From assembly GCA_002385265.1 (NCBI GenBank), contig DGDD01000293.1, positions 1 to 14,881 on the forward strand: 14,881 bases of DNA. Direction: 5' to 3'. The DNA is from Chitinophagaceae bacterium UBA3961. Its GTDB lineage: Bacteria; Bacteroidota; Bacteroidia; Chitinophagales; Chitinophagaceae. The notes beneath the pieces are model-generated. The model was not told the origin of the DNA, did no database searches, and saw only the letters and a list, made by a program, of their open reading frames with translations. Made by a program: the position numbers and the translations under genes. Shown here piece after piece: positions 8,737-14,881 of the stretch. Positions within the stretch are counted from its first letter, which is position 1. Each line of letters begins with the position of its first letter.

Positions 8737-8766
8737 AAAAAAAGAGTCCCGCAATAACGCGGGACT
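8737..8766 (-). terminator. Minus-strand intrinsic terminator with no gene directly upstream
   Basis: On the minus strand a perfect 8-bp stem AGTCCCGC / GCGGGACT (loop of 6) is followed by C and seven T. On the plus strand the flank after the stem is not T-rich, so orientation is clear. The nearest minus-strand stop codon, that of the thioredoxin-like gene, is about 290 bp upstream. The terminator therefore ends either a long 3' untranslated region or a separate short RNA. Confidence 0.8.
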
Positions 8767-8881
8767 GCACTAATCAAATACCATTAACCATTAAACCTTA
8801 TCCTATGAAAAGTCAAATATAGGGCTTGCTAAGGTCTACTTTCATTCTTTGACAAAGGGTTTTTAGTCAACTTATATTAAA

Positions 8882-8895
8882 TTGACTGAAATCAA
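8882..8895. promoter_or_regulatory. CRP/FNR-type box, imperfect (TTGAC-N4-ATCAA)
   Basis: TTGACTGAAATCAA fits the FNR-family half-site pattern TTGAT-N4-ATCAA with one mismatch. The flanks extend the symmetry to ATTGA-N6-TCAAT. A further AGTCAA/TTGACT inverted repeat overlaps it (8865-8870 and 8882-8887). Confidence 0.3.
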
Positions 8896-8930
8896 TATAG
8901 AAATAAAGTAAATACACAAAATATTAGTCT

Positions 8931-8942
8931 GCAAACGTTTGC
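8931..8942. promoter_or_regulatory. 12-bp perfect palindrome GCAAACGTTTGC, LacI-family operator-like
   Basis: The 12-mer is the central part of the classic LacI/PurR-type operator core. No LacI-family gene lies in the window, so the regulator would be encoded elsewhere. The call rests on the motif alone. Confidence 0.3.
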
Positions 8943-9020
8943 GGTTACTCTTGCAGTTCAGGAGTGTTGAGTTGGCCTAAACTGATAGAACAACCGAATA
9001 AGTGGAGTTTTAGTTTTTAC

Positions 9021-9049
9021 TTGATGTAAATCAACTTGATTTCGATCAA
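9021..9049. promoter_or_regulatory. Two adjacent CRP/FNR-type boxes
   Basis: TTGATGTAAATCAA (9021-9034) and TTGATTTCGATCAA (9036-9049) are both exact TTGAT-N4-ATCAA palindromes, one base apart, eight bases after the thioredoxin-like stop codon. As RNA they would form only weak 5-bp stems and no T tract follows, so they look more like protein-binding boxes than a terminator. Confidence 0.4.
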
Positions 9050-9056
9050 CTGTTTG

Positions 9057-9590
9057 CTATTTCCAAGAGGATTTGAATTGCTGTTGATACTGCTGAAAAG
9101 GAATTTTACCATAGTGCCCTTCCCCGAAGTAAGTAAGAATTAGTTCAAAGTCTTTGGTTTCAAGATAACCGGGGATCGCTTGAGGTTCACTACCATCAGT
9201 AGGAATGATAACGGTAGTTGGATAGGAAAGTTGACCTTGTGTTAGAAACATTGCAAAGTCATTGGTTCTGTATCTTTCATTGTAGTTGTACGATTTGCCC
9301 ATCCAAGTAAAAGCGGTTCGGCTTTCTGCGTTCACTTTTACTGCGTAAAATTTGCTGGCAATATAAGCCGCCACATTCTTGTTGGAATAGGTTTTCTTAT
9401 CCATCACTTTACACCAACCACACCAATCGGTATAGAGGTCAATTAATACGGGTCTTTTGGCTACTTTCAAACTGTCTTCCGCCATAGCAAGTGTCATCCA
9501 TTGTGTACCCGATGGCGCTTTGTCTTTCTTCATTGACAAAAGGAACACACTGAAAATGGTCAACAAAAATCCCAGTTTAACTGTTTGCAT
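9057..9590 (-). CDS. Exported or membrane-anchored thioredoxin-fold protein with CGWC motif
   Basis: This 177-residue protein probably exchanges disulfides or reduces a partner in the periplasm. The N-terminus (MQTVKLGFLL then TIFSVFLLSM) is a signal peptide or anchor; I see no lipobox cysteine. The thioredoxin domain runs from about residue 30, with VLIDLYTDWCGWC at 48-60 holding the redox pair Cys57 and Cys60, and the cis-proline Pro124 in SYPTTVI. WCGWCK and the following MDKKTYSN stretch resemble the Thioredoxin_7/DUF255 group rather than classical TrxA (CGPC). The partner is unknown. It is divergent from ubiX across a 38-bp gap and no dsb or cytochrome-maturation genes lie nearby, so context does not narrow the role. 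Its transcript has no terminator close to the stop; the nearest one is about 290 bp on. Confidence 0.85.
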   Translation of the reverse strand: MQTVKLGFLLTIFSVFLLSMKKDKAPSGTQWMTLAMAEDSLKVAKRPVLIDLYTDWCGWCKVMDKKTYSNKNVAAYIASKFYAVKVNAESRTAFTWMGKSYNYNERYRTNDFAMFLTQGQLSYPTTVIIPTDGSEPQAIPGYLETKDFELILTYFGEGHYGKIPFQQYQQQFKSSWK

Positions 9591-9628
9591 CTTTAGTTAA
9601 TATTGCTTATTAAAATAACTCAAAAATC

Positions 9629-10186
9629 ATGCATAAAATTGTGTTGGCGATCACGGGTGCAAGTGGCTCCATTTACGCAAAACAACTCATTGAGAAACTC
9701 TTAACAGTTAAGAATCAATGGACTGACTTAGCGGTGGTGATGACTGAGAATGCCAAAACAGTGTGGGCTACCGAGCTTGGGAATAAAGATTATGAGTCCT
9801 ACCCTATCCACTATTATGGCACAAATGACTTTATGGCGCCTTTCGCGTCCGGTTCCGGTCAGTACAATACGATGATTGTGGCTCCTTGTTCCATGGGAAC
9901 TTTGGGGAGAATTGCCACCGGAATCTCCAATGATCTAATAACCAGAGCAGCGGATGTGGTATTAAAGGAACGAAGAAAGCTGATCTTAATGGTTCGTGAC
10001 ACCCCTTACAATCTCATCCACATCAGAAATATGGAAACAGTTACTTTGGCAGGGGGCATTATATGTCCGGCAACACCATCCTTTTACAGCGTTCCCAAAA
10101 CTCTTGAAGAAGCTGCTGCAACTGTAACCGACAGAATCCTCGATTTGGCCGGAATTGATATCAAAACGTATCGTTGGGGAAATTAG
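9629..10186 (+). CDS. ubiX: Flavin prenyltransferase UbiX (Pad1 family)
   Basis: UbiX joins a dimethylallyl group to FMN to make prenylated FMN, the cofactor of UbiD-type decarboxylases used in quinone synthesis and aromatic acid metabolism. It is cytoplasmic and forms dodecamers in known members. The 185-residue protein shows GASGS at 10-14 (Ser12), Glu49 in VWATE, ASGSGQYNTMIVAPCSMGTLG at 73-93, LITRAADVVLKERRKL at 103-118 with Lys113, and PATPSFYSVP at 147-156 with Tyr153. The usual RETP is RDTP here, so Asp124 sits where Glu140 of the Pseudomonas enzyme lies. No ubiD partner is in the window. Its 3' end overlaps the lolA stop by 4 bp in convergent orientation. Confidence 0.94.
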   Translation: MHKIVLAITGASGSIYAKQLIEKLLTVKNQWTDLAVVMTENAKTVWATELGNKDYESYPIHYYGTNDFMAPFASGSGQYNTMIVAPCSMGTLGRIATGISNDLITRAADVVLKERRKLILMVRDTPYNLIHIRNMETVTLAGGIICPATPSFYSVPKTLEEAAATVTDRILDLAGIDIKTYRWGN

Positions 10187-10845
10187 CGCAGGTCTACTAC
10201 TTCTACTCCCGGAAACTTAGCTTTATCGAAAACAAACATGGCATCTGCTACAACTGCTTTGCCATTGAAACTATTGATTGTATAGCTGAACTTATTTCCC
10301 CCTTTCTCTAAGATCCGAGTGCTGTAAATATTTTTAGTTGCTTTATCTACCAAAACATACACTTTGTGGAAGTTTTTGGTTTTATCGGTGGGAGTCAATT
10401 CTATTTCCTGAAGGGTTTTATTGCCTTCTTTTTGTTCCCCATTCAGTTTATACAGAAAATCTTTATCGTAGAAATTAGTGAACAGCTTTTGAGGTGTAAT
10501 AGAAGATGCTGAATTATCAACTGCTGTGATGGTTACTTCATTGGTTGATTTATCGTAGGTCCAAATGGTTTTTCCGTCGCAAAAAATCTCTTGACCAGTG
10601 ATTGACACACGGTACTTTTGGCCTTTCAAATACACCGTGCCTTTTTTAATTCCTTGCACTTTTCCTTTTGCATCTTCCACCTTCAATGTAAAAACAGCTT
10701 GAATGGCTTTGTAAGTTTTAAACTGCGCACTCACACCGTCCAATATTTTTTTGGCCGCCGGATCATTGTTTCCAATACTATTGTTTTGAGCAGAAACGGT
10801 AAGGGCAATTAAGCTGCAAGCAATAAAGGAGTAAAATGATTTCAT
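10183..10845 (-). CDS. lolA: LolA-like outer-membrane lipoprotein carrier protein
   Basis: LolA ferries lipoproteins across the periplasm from the inner membrane to the outer membrane. From ATG 10845 the protein has 220 residues, with a signal peptide at 1-20 (MKSFYSFIACSLIALTVSAQ). The mature part has the LolA half-barrel pattern: an AVFTLKVEDAKGKVQG strand pair, KGTVYLKGQKYRVSI, EIFCDGKTIWTYDKSTNEVTI, and later MFVFDKAKFPGVEVVDL. The frame is open to an ATG at 10926, but the 27 extra residues precede a complete signal peptide and are probably untranslated. It follows ftsK by 104 bp in the same direction with no terminator between, an arrangement I recall from other bacteria, so co-transcription is likely. 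No LolB is visible. Confidence 0.88.
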   Translation of the reverse strand: MKSFYSFIACSLIALTVSAQNNSIGNNDPAAKKILDGVSAQFKTYKAIQAVFTLKVEDAKGKVQGIKKGTVYLKGQKYRVSITGQEIFCDGKTIWTYDKSTNEVTITAVDNSASSITPQKLFTNFYDKDFLYKLNGEQKEGNKTLQEIELTPTDKTKNFHKVYVLVDKATKNIYSTRILEKGGNKFSYTINSFNGKAVVADAMFVFDKAKFPGVEVVDLR

Positions 10846-10949
10846 GATAACGGTTAAAGATTTTAATGTAAATATATTGGAATTTATCAATACGTTAGAC
10901 GTTGTTTGATGTTGAAACGTTCGCAACCAAGAGGAAACTTAACATATTT

Positions 10950-13544
10950 CTAACCGAGGCTGCTTAGGTGCTGTTCCAGATCCATTTCGGTTTTAATAAG
11001 CACATCTCGAGCCTTAGATCCTTGATTTTGGCCTACAATTCCGGCAGATTCCAGCTGGTCCATAAGACGCCCCGCGCGGTTATATCCCAATTTCATTCTT
11101 CTTTGAATGAGAGAGGTAGACCCAACTTGATGTTGAACAATCAAGCGTGCTGCGTCTTCAAACAAGGGATCTCTATCGCTCAGATCGAAATCTTTGGCAT
11201 CCATGTCTTTCTCATCTACATACTCCGGAAGCAAGAAAGCTTGTGGGTAGCCACGTTGGTCACCGATATAATCACACACACTTTCCACTTCCGGGGTATC
11301 AACGAAAACGCACTGTAATCGGGAAACCTCGCCATTATAGGAGATCAACATATCGCCTTTCCCGATCAATTGTTCGGCCCCACCGGTGTCTAAAATGGTT
11401 CTTGAATCCACTTTTGACGACACTTTAAACGCGATTCGAGCCGGGAAGTTCGCTTTGATGGTACCGGTGATAATATTTACTGAAGGGCGTTGGGTAGCGA
11501 TGATCAAATGGATACCAATAGCACGTGCCAATTGGGCTAAACGGGCAATGGGCATTTCTACTTCCTTACCCGCCGTCATGATCAAATCGGCAAATTCATC
11601 AATAACCAATACGATGAAGGGCAGGAATTGATGCCCTTTCTGCGGGTTTAATTTGCGTTTGATGAACTTTTCGTTGTATTCTCGGATGTTTCTGGCACCG
11701 GCTTCTTTGAGAAGATCGTACCGATTGTCCATCTCTATACAAAGTGCATTCAAGGTATTTACCACTTTCTTTGTGTCGGTGATAATAGCCTCTTCTTCTC
11801 CCGGCAATTTCGCCAAGAAATGTTTTTCGATGGTTCGATACAAACTTAATTCTACCTTCTTTGGATCCACTAAAACAAACTTCAATTGAGAGGGATGTTT
11901 TTTATAGAGTAATGATACAAGTATCGCATTCACCCCTACCGATTTACCTTGTCCGGTAGCCCCTGCCATCAGCAAGTGGGGCATTGTAGCCAAATCAACA
12001 ATGAAATTTTCGTTATCGATTTTTTTACCAACGGCAATGGGTAAGCTAAAATTATTGTGTTGGAATTTTTCTGATGCCAACACCGTTTTCATGCTTACAA
12101 TGGTTTTCTTCACATTGGGTACTTCAATACCAATGGTGCCTTTACCTGGAATCGGGGCAATGATACGAATTCCGAGTGCGGCCAAACTAAGTGCGATATC
12201 ATCTTCCAAGTTTTTAATCCTTGAAATTCTCACCCCCGGCGCCGGTACAATTTCATAAAGTGTTACTGTTGGACCAACGGTGGCACTAATTTTTTGAATG
12301 GCAATATCGTAGTGTTTGAGGGTATTGATGATCTGGTTTTTATTAGACTCCAATTCTGTTGGATCTTGAATGATCTTTTCACTTCCATGGGTCTCCAACA
12401 AATCGAGCGGTGGATATTTATAATCGCGAAGATCCAAGGTTGGCTCGTAAGGCTCCATTTCCACGGGTTTTGCAGCCGGAGCTTCTTCTTCTTGCTCTTC
12501 TTCAGCTTCAGTTGCTACTTTGATTTCAAGTGGAATTTCAGAAAGGGGCACTTTGGGTGTAACTACCGTAGGTTCTACAATGGGCGGTGCTACCGGAGGA
12601 ACCGGAGTTTCCACTGGCATTATCACTGGCGCCTCAGCTTCTTCTTCCAATGCTGCATTTTCTTCGGTGGTTTCCAGCATTCCTTTGCGAATGTCATCGG
12701 CAGCTGGAGCTTCTTTCTCAATAATGTCGAACGGTATGGAATCTGTATTTTTTGAGGGAGGTATTACTACAACACCCTTCTTTCCTTTCAACTTATTTCC
12801 TTTTGCGGGAGTTTCTACCGAATTGTTTTCGTCCTCACCAATGGGCGCTATTGCAGGAGCTGCCTCCTCCGATTCAATAGCACTTTCAGTGTTGGCAGTA
12901 CTTGTTTCTTTCTTTGGTAATTTGGGAACATTGAAAACAGGATTGAAACGCCAGATAAAATAGGCCAACCCAACAACCAATAAGACCGCCGCTGTGCCGA
13001 TAAAACCGATCATTTTAACCAACCAATCGCTTAACATATCTCCAAAAGCACCACCCCAAGCAAAATGATTGCGTGCCGTAAGGAACGAAAGCAACACGCT
13101 GAAGAATACTACCCCAACAATGAGGTACCGAATGTTCCTGGCTATTGAAAACAGTTTCTTAGAAAAAAGTGCATTTGCTCCTACTACAAAGAAGAAGGAA
13201 CAGAAAAAATAAGATGCAAGCCCAAATCCATTGAAAAAGAACTGATGTGAAATATACGCACCAATATTACCTAATAAATTAAGTGATTTTACATCTGCCG
13301 AAGGAAGTAAAATGGAGGCGCCCTGATTCAAAACTTTGTCTTGATCTTCTCTCCAGGTAAACAAATAGGAAGTAAAGGCTACAAATAAAAACACTGCAGC
13401 CAATAAAGAGAGGGTACCAGCAATTTTTCGGGTTCTTTCATCCCTTACCAGTTGTTGAACAGATACTTTGATATCTTCTTCGGGCTTTAATTGGTCAGCC
13501 GTAGGTTTGGATGTTTTCTTCCCCGTCTTCAATCGATTCGCCAT
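10950..13544 (-). CDS. ftsK: DNA translocase FtsK/SpoIIIE
   Basis: FtsK is a septum-anchored ATP-driven DNA pump that clears the chromosome terminus at division and activates dimer resolution. From ATG 13544 the protein has 864 residues. Four membrane segments lie near 43-63, 110-127, 138-157 and 177-199. A proline-, glutamate- and alanine-rich linker spans about 205-370. The motor domain follows, with an alpha subdomain from about 390, Walker A GATGQGKS at 528-535, Walker B FIVLVIDE at 643-650 and IATQRPSVNIITG at 682-694. The C-terminal gamma winged helix (about 793-850, ARLIVQHQVGSTSLIQRRMKLGYNRAGRLMDQLE region) reads the KOPS-like polarity sequences in known FtsK proteins. The frame allows an ATG at 13571, but a TATCTTTG promoter box lies between the two ATGs, which favours 13544. 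It is probably co-transcribed with lolA downstream. Confidence 0.96.
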   Translation of the reverse strand: MANRLKTGKKTSKPTADQLKPEEDIKVSVQQLVRDERTRKIAGTLSLLAAVFLFVAFTSYLFTWREDQDKVLNQGASILLPSADVKSLNLLGNIGAYISHQFFFNGFGLASYFFCSFFFVVGANALFSKKLFSIARNIRYLIVGVVFFSVLLSFLTARNHFAWGGAFGDMLSDWLVKMIGFIGTAAVLLVVGLAYFIWRFNPVFNVPKLPKKETSTANTESAIESEEAAPAIAPIGEDENNSVETPAKGNKLKGKKGVVVIPPSKNTDSIPFDIIEKEAPAADDIRKGMLETTEENAALEEEAEAPVIMPVETPVPPVAPPIVEPTVVTPKVPLSEIPLEIKVATEAEEEQEEEAPAAKPVEMEPYEPTLDLRDYKYPPLDLLETHGSEKIIQDPTELESNKNQIINTLKHYDIAIQKISATVGPTVTLYEIVPAPGVRISRIKNLEDDIALSLAALGIRIIAPIPGKGTIGIEVPNVKKTIVSMKTVLASEKFQHNNFSLPIAVGKKIDNENFIVDLATMPHLLMAGATGQGKSVGVNAILVSLLYKKHPSQLKFVLVDPKKVELSLYRTIEKHFLAKLPGEEEAIITDTKKVVNTLNALCIEMDNRYDLLKEAGARNIREYNEKFIKRKLNPQKGHQFLPFIVLVIDEFADLIMTAGKEVEMPIARLAQLARAIGIHLIIATQRPSVNIITGTIKANFPARIAFKVSSKVDSRTILDTGGAEQLIGKGDMLISYNGEVSRLQCVFVDTPEVESVCDYIGDQRGYPQAFLLPEYVDEKDMDAKDFDLSDRDPLFEDAARLIVQHQVGSTSLIQRRMKLGYNRAGRLMDQLESAGIVGQNQGSKARDVLIKTEMDLEQHLSSLG

Positions 13545-13548
13545 AGTG

Positions 13549-13556
13549 CAAAGATA
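13549..13556 (-). promoter_or_regulatory. Bacteroidota -7 box abutting the ftsK start
   Basis: The minus strand reads TATCTTTG ending four bases before ATG 13544. If used, transcription would start at or within a base or two of the start codon, giving a leaderless mRNA. No TTG at the right spacing upstream was found. Confidence 0.45.
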
Positions 13557-13602
13557 AGTACTAGCCGCCATTGGCAGCGATCTGTGGGCAATTTACCTGT
13601 TT

Positions 13603-13633
13603 TTGGGCTGCTGACTTAAAAAATGTATTTTTC
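13603..13633 (+). promoter_or_regulatory. Candidate promoter of the 7TMR-DISM gene
   Basis: TTG at 13603-13605, a 20-bp spacer, then TATTTTTC at 13626-13633 matches TTG-N20-TAnnTTTG except for the last base. It would give a leader of about 20 nt before ATG 13659. Confidence 0.45.
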
Positions 13634-13658
13634 AGGTACCAAAACCAAGAAATTGCAC

Positions 13659-14881
13659 ATGAACCGAATCCGAGAAAGCAACCTTCAACGCATGCTAAAA
13701 AAGCTCCTTTTAGCCCTGCTCTTGCTTTCATCGGTTAAATCTTTGACTGCTCAACAACTGCCGGTCGACTCAGTTCGAGATGTTGCCACCATTCGACTCT
13801 ACGATAATATCAACCGCCTCGCGGTATTCAATTCTAAAAACATTGACCAAGTAGAGGCTTCTGAACTCCAAAATTTGGAGTACCAACACATCCCTTATAC
13901 AGCGATGAACCCGAGCATGCCGGATCGCTTTTTGGAGCACAAGCTGATCATGTGTTTTGCTGTTACCAATACCCTGCCTATTGAGAAGGAAGTGTATTTC
14001 TCACCAGGCTACTACCATCGAAATTTTGAACTTTACTATACTGATAAAAAGGCCGGCGTTAACAGTCCCATTCCTGTTCCAAAACAAGCAGAGGATGACA
14101 AATATTTCAAAGGAAGCCGCTTGCTGACCATACAGCCCGGTGATACAATTGTTTATTTCGCCGAGATGAATTTCATTCGTACCAATGCCAACCATTTCAA
14201 TCCCTGTATTATAGAGAAGGACTTTATAAAAAGTTGGGCTCACCAGTTGAAGTTTAGAGATACAGGGATGGACATGATGACCTATATTTTTGCCGGAATG
14301 ATGCTTCTCATGGTGTTTTATTCTCTATCGCTCTTCTCGCAAAACAGAAATAACGAATTTCTCTATTATGCCATCTACGCTACATGCTCCACTTTTGTGT
14401 TTTTCTTTAAAACCTCGGCTATTGGACTAAACGTGGAATGGAATTTCCTCTATGAGGAGTATTATGACTTTCTTGGGTTAGTTGTGGGAGTTATTTTCTA
14501 TCTGATTTTCATGAGCAAATTTCTCAACACCAAAACAGATCATCCTTTTCTTTATAAGTTTTTCAAAGTTACGATGGTGATTTTGGGATTAATGTTTTTA
14601 GTGTTCACCTGTGTTTACTTTTTCACTACTCAGTACGTGTTACTTTATATCATTGAAAATTATGTAACAAAAGTCTTCATGTTTGTTACAGGAATTGTAT
14701 TCATCGTATATGGTTTGAGAAAGAAAGATGCGCTCATTAAGTATCTAGCAGCCGGAAACATCGCATTATTGGTATTTTCAGTGCTTTCGCTAATGACCAT
14801 TTTCAAAATAAAATTCTCTGCTGATAAATTCTCATTGTTCAATCGAGGTCTGTTTTATTATGAAGCCGGTGTAGCGCTTGA
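13659..14881 (+). CDS. 7TMR-DISM family membrane sensor protein (3' part beyond the window)
   Basis: The frame opens at ATG 13659 and stays open to the right edge, giving 407 codons. A signal peptide covers about residues 1-31 (core LLLALLLLSSV); ATG 13692 is an alternative start just before it. Residues 35-200 form a periplasmic sensor domain of the kind found in 7TMR-DISM proteins. The membrane domain starts with FRDTGMDMMTYIFAGMM at 199-215. Six hydrophobic helices are visible near 207-226, 235-252, 268-286, 303-323, 333-352 and 361-384, and a seventh is expected at the cut edge (FYYEAGVAL). In this family an output domain follows: a histidine kinase, LuxR/LytTR DNA-binding domain or cyclase. 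It lies outside the window, so the output is unknown. It is divergent from ftsK; nothing suggests shared function. Confidence 0.85.
   Translation, partial: MNRIRESNLQRMLKKLLLALLLLSSVKSLTAQQLPVDSVRDVATIRLYDNINRLAVFNSKNIDQVEASELQNLEYQHIPYTAMNPSMPDRFLEHKLIMCFAVTNTLPIEKEVYFSPGYYHRNFELYYTDKKAGVNSPIPVPKQAEDDKYFKGSRLLTIQPGDTIVYFAEMNFIRTNANHFNPCIIEKDFIKSWAHQLKFRDTGMDMMTYIFAGMMLLMVFYSLSLFSQNRNNEFLYYAIYATCSTFVFFFKTSAIGLNVEWNFLYEEYYDFLGLVVGVIFYLIFMSKFLNTKTDHPFLYKFFKVTMVILGLMFLVFTCVYFFTTQYVLLYIIENYVTKVFMFVTGIVFIVYGLRKKDALIKYLAAGNIALLVFSVLSLMTIFKIKFSADKFSLFNRGLFYYEAGVAL

Larger units (their letters stand above)
8767..9056. other. Gene-free interval with regulator-like palindromes
   Basis: No ORF here looks like a gene on either strand. 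The plus strand holds only a five-codon reading frame (MKSQI then stop at 8805-8822), preceded by an AACCATTAA-type repeat. The interval contains two adjacent TTGAT-N4-ATCAA boxes, a TTGAC-N4-ATCAA box, a GCAAACGTTTGC palindrome, and an exact TATATTTG on the minus strand at 8814-8821. These are listed separately. What they control, if anything, is unknown. Confidence 0.6.

Noticed and set aside
8541..8777. Minus-strand 78-codon frame overlapping the end of the oxoamine synthase gene
   Set aside because: It starts within or beside one terminator hairpin, runs through a second, and overlaps a well-supported gene in antisense. Its composition does not resemble a protein family.
8849..8878. E. 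coli sigma70-like TTGACA-N18-TATATT on the plus strand
   Set aside because: Bacteroidota primary sigma factors use a different consensus, and no plus-strand gene follows before the convergent thioredoxin-like gene. It is probably chance in AT-rich DNA.
10911..10927. GTTG...CAAC repeat around AACGTT between ftsK and lolA as a LacI-type operator
   Set aside because: The symmetry fails when centred on AACGTT; only the outer four bases pair.
12294..12963. Two overlapping plus-strand reading frames of about 150 codons each opposite ftsK
   Set aside because: They lie antisense to the low-complexity Glu/Pro/Ala-rich linker of ftsK. Their translations are Phe/Arg- or Ser/Gly-rich with no family resemblance, as expected for the complement of biased codons.
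14001..14842. Short minus-strand frames opposite the 7TMR-DISM gene
   Set aside because: They are antisense to an open, clearly membrane-protein reading frame and show no family features.

Overview
The window looks like an ordinary chromosomal core region of a Bacteroidota bacterium, most likely Chitinophagaceae or a close relative. The evidence is moderately AT-rich DNA, TAnnTTTG-type -7 promoter elements (the Bacteroidota sigma factor signature) before several genes, a ftsK-lolA pair in the order I recall from related genomes, a PafA-type alkaline phosphatase, and a 7TMR-DISM signalling protein. The genus is inference. I see no tRNA, rRNA, CRISPR array, insertion sequence, integrase or phage gene.

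Layout, left to right. The minus strand carries lysC (aspartate kinase, 3' end cut by the left edge), an Ldh_2-family dehydrogenase, a two-repeat M16 zinc peptidase and a PafA-like alkaline phosphatase. The last two have signal peptides and are probably periplasmic. Clear intrinsic terminators follow pafA and the M16 gene, so these are largely separate transcription units. Divergent from pafA, on the plus strand, is an alpha-oxoamine synthase closest to serine palmitoyltransferase or cysteate acyltransferase. It has the best promoter in the window (TTG-N20-TACCTTTG) and its own terminator. A gene-free stretch of about 470 bp follows. It holds two terminators of opposite orientation and several unexplained regulator-like palindromes. 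Next come a minus-strand thioredoxin-fold protein with a CGWC motif and a divergent plus-strand ubiX (flavin prenyltransferase). A minus-strand pair, ftsK then lolA, follows; the 3' end of lolA overlaps that of ubiX by 4 bp. Divergent from ftsK, a plus-strand 7TMR-DISM membrane sensor runs off the right edge.

The genes do not form one pathway. Several serve the cell envelope: LolA carries lipoproteins, FtsK couples septation to chromosome segregation, the oxoamine synthase probably makes sphingoid or sulfonolipid bases, and the M16 peptidase, PafA and thioredoxin-like proteins are exported. I found no convincing undescribed system. The most unusual part is the gene-free interval at about 8640-9056, with paired TTGAT-N4-ATCAA boxes, a LacI-type palindrome and a minus-strand terminator about 290 nt past the nearest stop codon.
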